Shown here piece by piece: positions 6,123-9,182 of a DNA stretch of 9,182 nucleotides. Source of the DNA: JAVBOJ01 sp031550755 (GTDB taxonomy: Bacteria > Bacillota > Clostridia > Oscillospirales > UBA929). Within the stretch, counting starts at the first letter, position 1. The number at the start of each line of letters is the position of its first letter. The translations under genes and the position numbers were made by a program. The stretch lies in the NCBI GenBank assembly GCA_031550755.1, contig JAVBOJ010000092.1, forward strand, positions 1 through 9,182, read 5' to 3'. The notes under the pieces are model-generated. The model saw only the letters and a program-made list of their open reading frames with translations. It did no database searches and was not told where the DNA came from.

Positions 6123-7964
6123 TCAATAGGCCAGCGCAAGCCCCTCCTCGCATCCCGGGCCAAACACCAGCACCTTGCCGTACCCGCTCTGTCCGTTTGC
6201 CGTCAGCAGATCCACCTGTGAAATAATCTCGGTGTGGCAGACGATGACCGTCCACTCCTCCCCGCCGTGCCGGATGCGTAGCGCGCCGGCCTTGGATGCC
6301 GGCAGGGCAAGCCCCGCCTTGGCCAGCGTCACGGGAATCCGCTCGGCAGACAGCGCTGGCGGCGAGGAAGCCCCGACGGCGATCACCGCCGCAAAGGCGG
6401 CCGTACCGGTGCGCTCGGCGCGAATCGTCAGGCAGTCGCTCTCCTCCAGCTTGTTGTACTCCCGGCTCAGCGGCCGACGCACCATGGAGAGCGCTAGGCC
6501 GTCGTCCGGCAGCGCAAGCCGCGCCGCGGCGGTTTTTCCCCAATAGACCGCGCCGCTTTCCTCCGGCTCGGCGTGCCCGTCCGGGCCAAAATGGAAAAAT
6601 CGCTCGTAGACATGGGGATTCGGGTCGCCCGTCAGGCATTCGTCCCACAGCACCCACAGTCCCCTGCCCAGCCGCAGCGCCCTGCGCCGGACAAAGACGC
6701 CGGGATAGCCCAGATGTCCGCCGGAGACATAGTCAACCATTGGGGTAAACCGGTACTCTCCCTTGACCGGCTCGGCGATGACGTCATATTGCCACGTGTT
6801 GGTGTAAACAGTGAAATCCTGTCCGTCCACGGTCAGCGTATTGTGCGCCGACGGGCGCTTGAGCGCCTCGCGCAGAGGACCCTCGACATAGGTATACCGC
6901 CCGCTGTCGGCCAAAATGCTTTCCCCGCAGGCCACCAGATCCACATGCAAAAGGTCGGCGTGGCCGTGGCCGCTGCCCAAACAGCCGCAATGAAAATGCA
7001 GGAATCCGGCGTCCGCCCCCGGCCCGTCGCGCAGCATGGCGTTGCCGCTGTCGGGCAGCATGGCGCTGTACGGTGCCGGGACGCCCAGCGTCGGATCGGA
7101 GAACAGCCGGGCGGCCTGCTCCATCATGTCGCCGGCGTCGATCTCGTCGGTGTCCGACTGGCACAAAAGCAGTCCGTCGGGCCGGCACCACAGCGTCAGC
7201 GCCCGCGCCATAGCGCGGGTTTTCTCCAAAAACCGCGCCGGCGGCGCAAACCCAACCCAGTGAGCCGCCTCCAGCGTATCCAGTGCGCAGTGCAGCACCT
7301 CGCAGTGATACATCGGGCTCTGTTCCCAGTGGCTCCCGTCGGGGAAGACCTGCATGGACAGCGCCTCGTCGAGCCGCCGCATGGCCGTGTCGCGCCAGCG
7401 CTCGTTTTCAAACGCCAGCCCCAACAGGAACAGCCCGTGGTTTTGAATGACGCCCCAGTTGCTCAGCCGCTGAAACGGCCCGTGCGCCTCCAAAAGCCAC
7501 GCCGCGTGTGTTTCCAGTGATTTTTCCACCCGCGAAAGCAGCGCGGGGGTCAGCGCCGGGCTGCCTTCAAACAGCGCGCAGGCGCGCAGAAGATGCTCGC
7601 AGCGGATGCCGGTTTCGATGGCACGCCAGGAGGTTTGCTTGCGCTCCTCGGAAAAGGGGACGTCGTCCAGCCACTCCTCCAGAAGCCGCGCGAAGGCGTC
7701 GGCGTACTTGGGCAGTCCGGTCTTACGCCAGGCCTGCCCCAAGGTCAGAAGGAAGGTCAGCCGGTTGAAGGCAAACACCCACTCCGGGTCGCCGTTGGGC
7801 GTTGTCTCCCAATCGATACGCCCCGGAAAATGCACCGGCTCGTGGGTGCGCTCCATTTCCCAGCGGGTGTCGAACATGAATCGGTTTTCGCATATAAGGT
7901 CGGCCTGCGCCATGCACGCAGGCGGCAGGCCGTCAAAGTCGGTGTACCAAAAATTGATTTTCAT
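6123..7964 (-). CDS. Cytoplasmic heparinase II/III-family polysaccharide lyase
   Basis: This 613-residue protein starts at ATG 7964 (AAAGGA 6 nt upstream) and ends with TGA. The N-terminal part (about 45-300) resembles the heparinase III alpha-toroid domain: DWETTPNGDPEWVFAFNRL, then GIRCEHLLRA and SNWGVIQNHGLF. The C-terminal part (about 318-540) resembles the heparinase II/III beta-sandwich: GSGHGHADLLHVDL, ADSGRYTY and the RPSAHNTLTVDG signature. Heparinase III-type lyases use an Asn, a Tyr and a His; candidates are N175 in QNHG (or N169), Y219 in SPMYH and H333/H335 in GHGHAD, assigned by motif only. Such enzymes cleave uronate-containing polysaccharides or oligosaccharides by beta-elimination. 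No signal peptide is present, so it probably acts in the cytoplasm on imported oligosaccharides, which fits the permease genes just upstream. Substrate (glycosaminoglycan, alginate or another polyuronide) cannot be read from the sequence. Confidence 0.93.
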   Translation of the reverse strand: MKINFWYTDFDGLPPACMAQADLICENRFMFDTRWEMERTHEPVHFPGRIDWETTPNGDPEWVFAFNRLTFLLTLGQAWRKTGLPKYADAFARLLEEWLDDVPFSEERKQTSWRAIETGIRCEHLLRACALFEGSPALTPALLSRVEKSLETHAAWLLEAHGPFQRLSNWGVIQNHGLFLLGLAFENERWRDTAMRRLDEALSMQVFPDGSHWEQSPMYHCEVLHCALDTLEAAHWVGFAPPARFLEKTRAMARALTLWCRPDGLLLCQSDTDEIDAGDMMEQAARLFSDPTLGVPAPYSAMLPDSGNAMLRDGPGADAGFLHFHCGCLGSGHGHADLLHVDLVACGESILADSGRYTYVEGPLREALKRPSAHNTLTVDGQDFTVYTNTWQYDVIAEPVKGEYRFTPMVDYVSGGHLGYPGVFVRRRALRLGRGLWVLWDECLTGDPNPHVYERFFHFGPDGHAEPEESGAVYWGKTAAARLALPDDGLALSMVRRPLSREYNKLEESDCLTIRAERTGTAAFAAVIAVGASSPPALSAERIPVTLAKAGLALPASKAGALRIRHGGEEWTVIVCHTEIISQVDLLTANGQSGYGKVLVFGPGCEEGLALAY

Positions 7965-8103
7965 AGATTATCCTTTCGGGGCACGCTCGCTCGGACGGGG
8001 GCGGTCGTCCAAGACCGCTCCAAAGCTTTACGGACAGAGCGCTACGCGCTCTTGGTTCCGCAGCTTCTGCGCCGTTTGGTCTCACTGCGCGCCCGGCTCG
8101 CGC
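7965..8103 (-). other. Structured non-coding spacer between permease and lyase genes, possible dispersed repeat
   Basis: This 139-bp gap has no supportable gene, although a plus-strand frame runs through it as a shadow. It contains several inverted repeats: GCGGTC/GACCGC with a 6-nt loop (8001-8018), a competing GGACG/CGTCC pair (7993-8010), AGAGCGC/GCGCTCT with a 3-nt loop (8036-8052), and CGCAG/CTGCG (8059-8071). The minus strand shows no T run, so these are not ordinary terminators, and no promoter is evident. The only clear local signal is the lyase ribosome binding site at 7971-7976. It could be an intercistronic RNA that tunes the permease:lyase ratio, or a copy of a dispersed palindromic repeat. 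The structures are seen directly; the roles are inference. Confidence 0.55.
8036..8052. repeat. Perfect 7-bp hairpin in the spacer
   Basis: AGAGCGC, TAC, GCGCTCT: a perfect 7-bp inverted repeat with a 3-nt loop, the strongest stem in the spacer. On the minus strand GTCCGTAAAGC follows, with no T tract, so a processing or stabilising structure or a repeat unit is more likely than a terminator. Confidence 0.55.
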
Positions 8104-8934
8104 TTACCCTTTCAGCCCACTCGTCGCCACGCCCTGCACGAAGAATTTCTGGAAGCCCAGGAACACCACGATCACGGGGATCAGCGCCACCACAGAGGCC
8201 GCCATAATGAGCCCGTACTCGGTAGAGTACTGCCCCATGAACATACGGATACCGAGCTGGATGGTCTTGAGCCTGTCGGGATTGAAATAGATCATCGGCC
8301 CCATGAAATCGTTCCAGATGGTCACGAAGCTGAAAATGGTCAGGGTGGCGATGACCGGCTTGGACAGCGGCAGCACGATCCGGAAGTAAATGCCGTATTC
8401 GTTGAGGCCGTCAATGCGGGCGGCTTCGAGCAGCTCGTCGGGGATGCTCATGTAAAACTGCCGCATCAAAAACACGCCGAAGGCGATGAAGCTCTGCATA
8501 AGGATATAGCCGATGTGGGTGTTGACAAAGCCCATCATGCGCATTTCGATAAACTGCGGCAGCATATAGACCTGCCACGGAATGGCGATGGTGGCGACAT
8601 AGGCCATAAACAGCGTGTTGCGTCCCTTGAAGCGGCATTTGGAAAAGCCGTAGGCGGCAAAGCTGGAGGTGAGCACCTGAATGACCGTGATGATGATGGT
8701 GAGCTTAAAGGAGTTGAAAGTATAGGTGCCCAGATTGATTTTTTGCCAGATTTTTGCGAAGTTGCCCCATTGCGGGTTGGAGGGGATCCACTGGATCGGC
8801 ACCGAGAAGACGTCCTTGTCCAGCTTGAGGGAGGCGGACAGCATCCAGATCAGCGGCATCAGCGTGACAATCGCGATCAGAGCCAGCATCAGGTAGATGG
8901 CAGTTTTCCCGATCGGGTTTTTCCGTTCTATCAT
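8104..8934 (-). CDS. Carbohydrate ABC transporter permease, MalG/UgpE family
   Basis: This 276-residue inner-membrane permease starts at ATG 8934 (MIERKNPIGK). The frame stays open further upstream to an ATG at 9006, but that would overlap the preceding gene and lacks a good ribosome binding site. The sequence has an N-terminal transmembrane helix (about 12-35), further hydrophobic helices near 77-95, 108-128, 140-158 and 195-215, and a last helix near 243-262. The cytoplasmic EAA loop that contacts the ATPase is intact at about 170-193 (EAARIDG, then IVLPLSKP). Length is normal for MalG-type partners of CUT1 sugar importers. It follows the MalF-type permease by 16 bp and should form a heterodimer with it. 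No ATPase gene is present here; many CUT1 systems share a housekeeping MsmX-type ATPase encoded elsewhere. The gene order suggests import of oligosaccharides for the adjacent lyase. Substrate unknown. Confidence 0.95.
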   Translation of the reverse strand: MIERKNPIGKTAIYLMLALIAIVTLMPLIWMLSASLKLDKDVFSVPIQWIPSNPQWGNFAKIWQKINLGTYTFNSFKLTIIITVIQVLTSSFAAYGFSKCRFKGRNTLFMAYVATIAIPWQVYMLPQFIEMRMMGFVNTHIGYILMQSFIAFGVFLMRQFYMSIPDELLEAARIDGLNEYGIYFRIVLPLSKPVIATLTIFSFVTIWNDFMGPMIYFNPDRLKTIQLGIRMFMGQYSTEYGLIMAASVVALIPVIVVFLGFQKFFVQGVATSGLKG

Positions 8935-8942
8935 CTCAGACG

Positions 8943-8950
8943 CCCCCCCC
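8943..8950 (-). promoter_or_regulatory. G8 homopolymer in the ribosome binding region of the MalG-type permease
   Basis: The minus strand reads TAA followed directly by eight G residues and then CGTCTGAG before ATG 8934. The TAA is the stop of the upstream permease, so the G tract occupies the Shine-Dalgarno position in the 16-bp gap. It probably is the ribosome binding site (AAGGGGG). Eight identical bases could also slip in replication and change the spacing. Confidence 0.5.
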
Positions 8951-9182
8951 TTACTGACCCATCCGCTTTTCAAAGCGGAACTGGACCATGGTAACGACGG
9001 CCACAATGGCGAACAGCACCATGGCGGCGGCGCTGGCGATGCCGTAGCTGTCGGACATAAAGCCCTTGTTGTAGATATAGTTGACCATGAGGGTGGTGGA
9101 CTGCCCCGGGCCGCCCTCGGTCAGCACATAGACAAGGTCGAAGATCTTAAAGCTGTTGATGGTCAGCATGAGCACCACAAAA
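8951..9182 (-). CDS. Carbohydrate ABC transporter permease, MalF/UgpA family, C-terminal fragment (5' end beyond window)
   Basis: About 77 codons run in from the right edge and end at TAA 8953-8951. The gene continues beyond the window, so the internal GTG near 9178 should not be taken as its start. The sequence FKIFDLVYVLTEGGPGQST followed by YIYNKGF and YGIASAAAMVLF is the usual C-terminal signature of MalF/UgpA/MsmF-type permeases, with a last transmembrane helix (AAAMVLFAIVAVVTMVQF) and a short basic tail (RFEKRMGQ). The EAA loop lies in the missing part. It pairs with the MalG-type permease 16 bp downstream; the two are surely cotranscribed. A solute-binding protein gene is expected further upstream, outside the window. 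Confidence 0.93.
   Translation of the reverse strand, partial: FVVLMLTINSFKIFDLVYVLTEGGPGQSTTLMVNYIYNKGFMSDSYGIASAAAMVLFAIVAVVTMVQFRFEKRMGQ

Noticed and set aside
6043..6657. Minus-strand frame of 204 codons overlapping the lyase 3' end
   Set aside because: Out-of-frame shadow inside the lyase gene with GC-driven Gly/Arg/Ala composition and no ribosome binding site.
6573..7520. Plus-strand open frame of 315 codons
   Set aside because: Antisense shadow of the heparinase-family gene; composition is Arg/Pro/Gln-rich without domain features.
7606..8994. Plus-strand open frame of 462 codons across lyase start, spacer and permease
   Set aside because: It runs antisense through two clear protein families and the spacer, with no recognisable domain.
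8935..9006. Upstream start at 9006 adding 24 residues to the MalG-type permease
   Set aside because: It would overlap the upstream permease and lacks a ribosome binding site; ATG 8934 gives the normal family length.
1..9182. CRISPR arrays, tRNA or rRNA genes, insertion sequences
   Set aside because: No regularly spaced repeats, cloverleaf-like sequence, transposase or flanking terminal repeats were seen by eye; software scans were not possible.

Overview
The window reads as part of a carbohydrate-use locus from a GC-rich Gram-positive bacterium, most likely a member of the Bacillota (Clostridia, or a Paenibacillus-like lineage). The main pointers are strong AGGAGG-type ribosome binding sites, a YesN-type AraC response regulator, MalF/MalG-type sugar permeases, tandem X2 modules on a secreted protein and a cytoplasmic heparinase II/III-family protein. 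This placement is inferred from gene content, because there is no rRNA or other marker gene. All six supported genes lie on the minus strand, so transcription runs from the right edge to the left.

Layout in transcription order: (1) 9182-8951, the C-terminal end of a MalF/UgpA-type permease cut by the window edge; (2) 8934-8104, a complete MalG/UgpE-type permease; (3) 8103-7965, a GC-rich non-coding spacer with several inverted repeats; (4) 7964-6123, a heparinase II/III-family polysaccharide lyase without a signal peptide; (5) 6122-6003, a short intergenic stretch with a 9-bp GC hairpin and a smaller palindrome; (6) 6002-4524, a YesN-like response regulator; (7) 4510-3593, a membrane-anchored protein resembling the N-terminal part of SurA/PrsA-type foldases; (8) 3592-3382, an AT-rich promoter and leader region; (9) 3381-1, a very large secreted modular protein cut by the left edge. 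It has a signal peptide, an Ig-like stretch, a LamG-like fold, two X2 modules, a right-handed parallel beta-helix and the beginning of a BIG2-like domain.

A plausible joint role is as follows. The secreted beta-helix protein attacks or binds an acidic polysaccharide outside the cell. The ABC permeases import oligosaccharides, with the solute-binding protein presumably upstream of the window. The cytoplasmic heparinase-family lyase then cleaves the imported uronate-containing oligomers. The response regulator is the likely controller, but its histidine kinase is not in the window. The SurA-like protein is coupled to the regulator and sits directly before the large secreted protein, so it may assist that protein's export or folding; this last point is inference.

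The long plus-strand open frames, including one of 1076 codons, are antisense shadows. I see no tRNA, rRNA, CRISPR array, transposase or attachment site. I cannot show that the locus is an undescribed system. The least explained elements are the structured spacer, the SurA-like gene's link to the secreted beta-helix protein, and the unassigned catalytic class of that protein.
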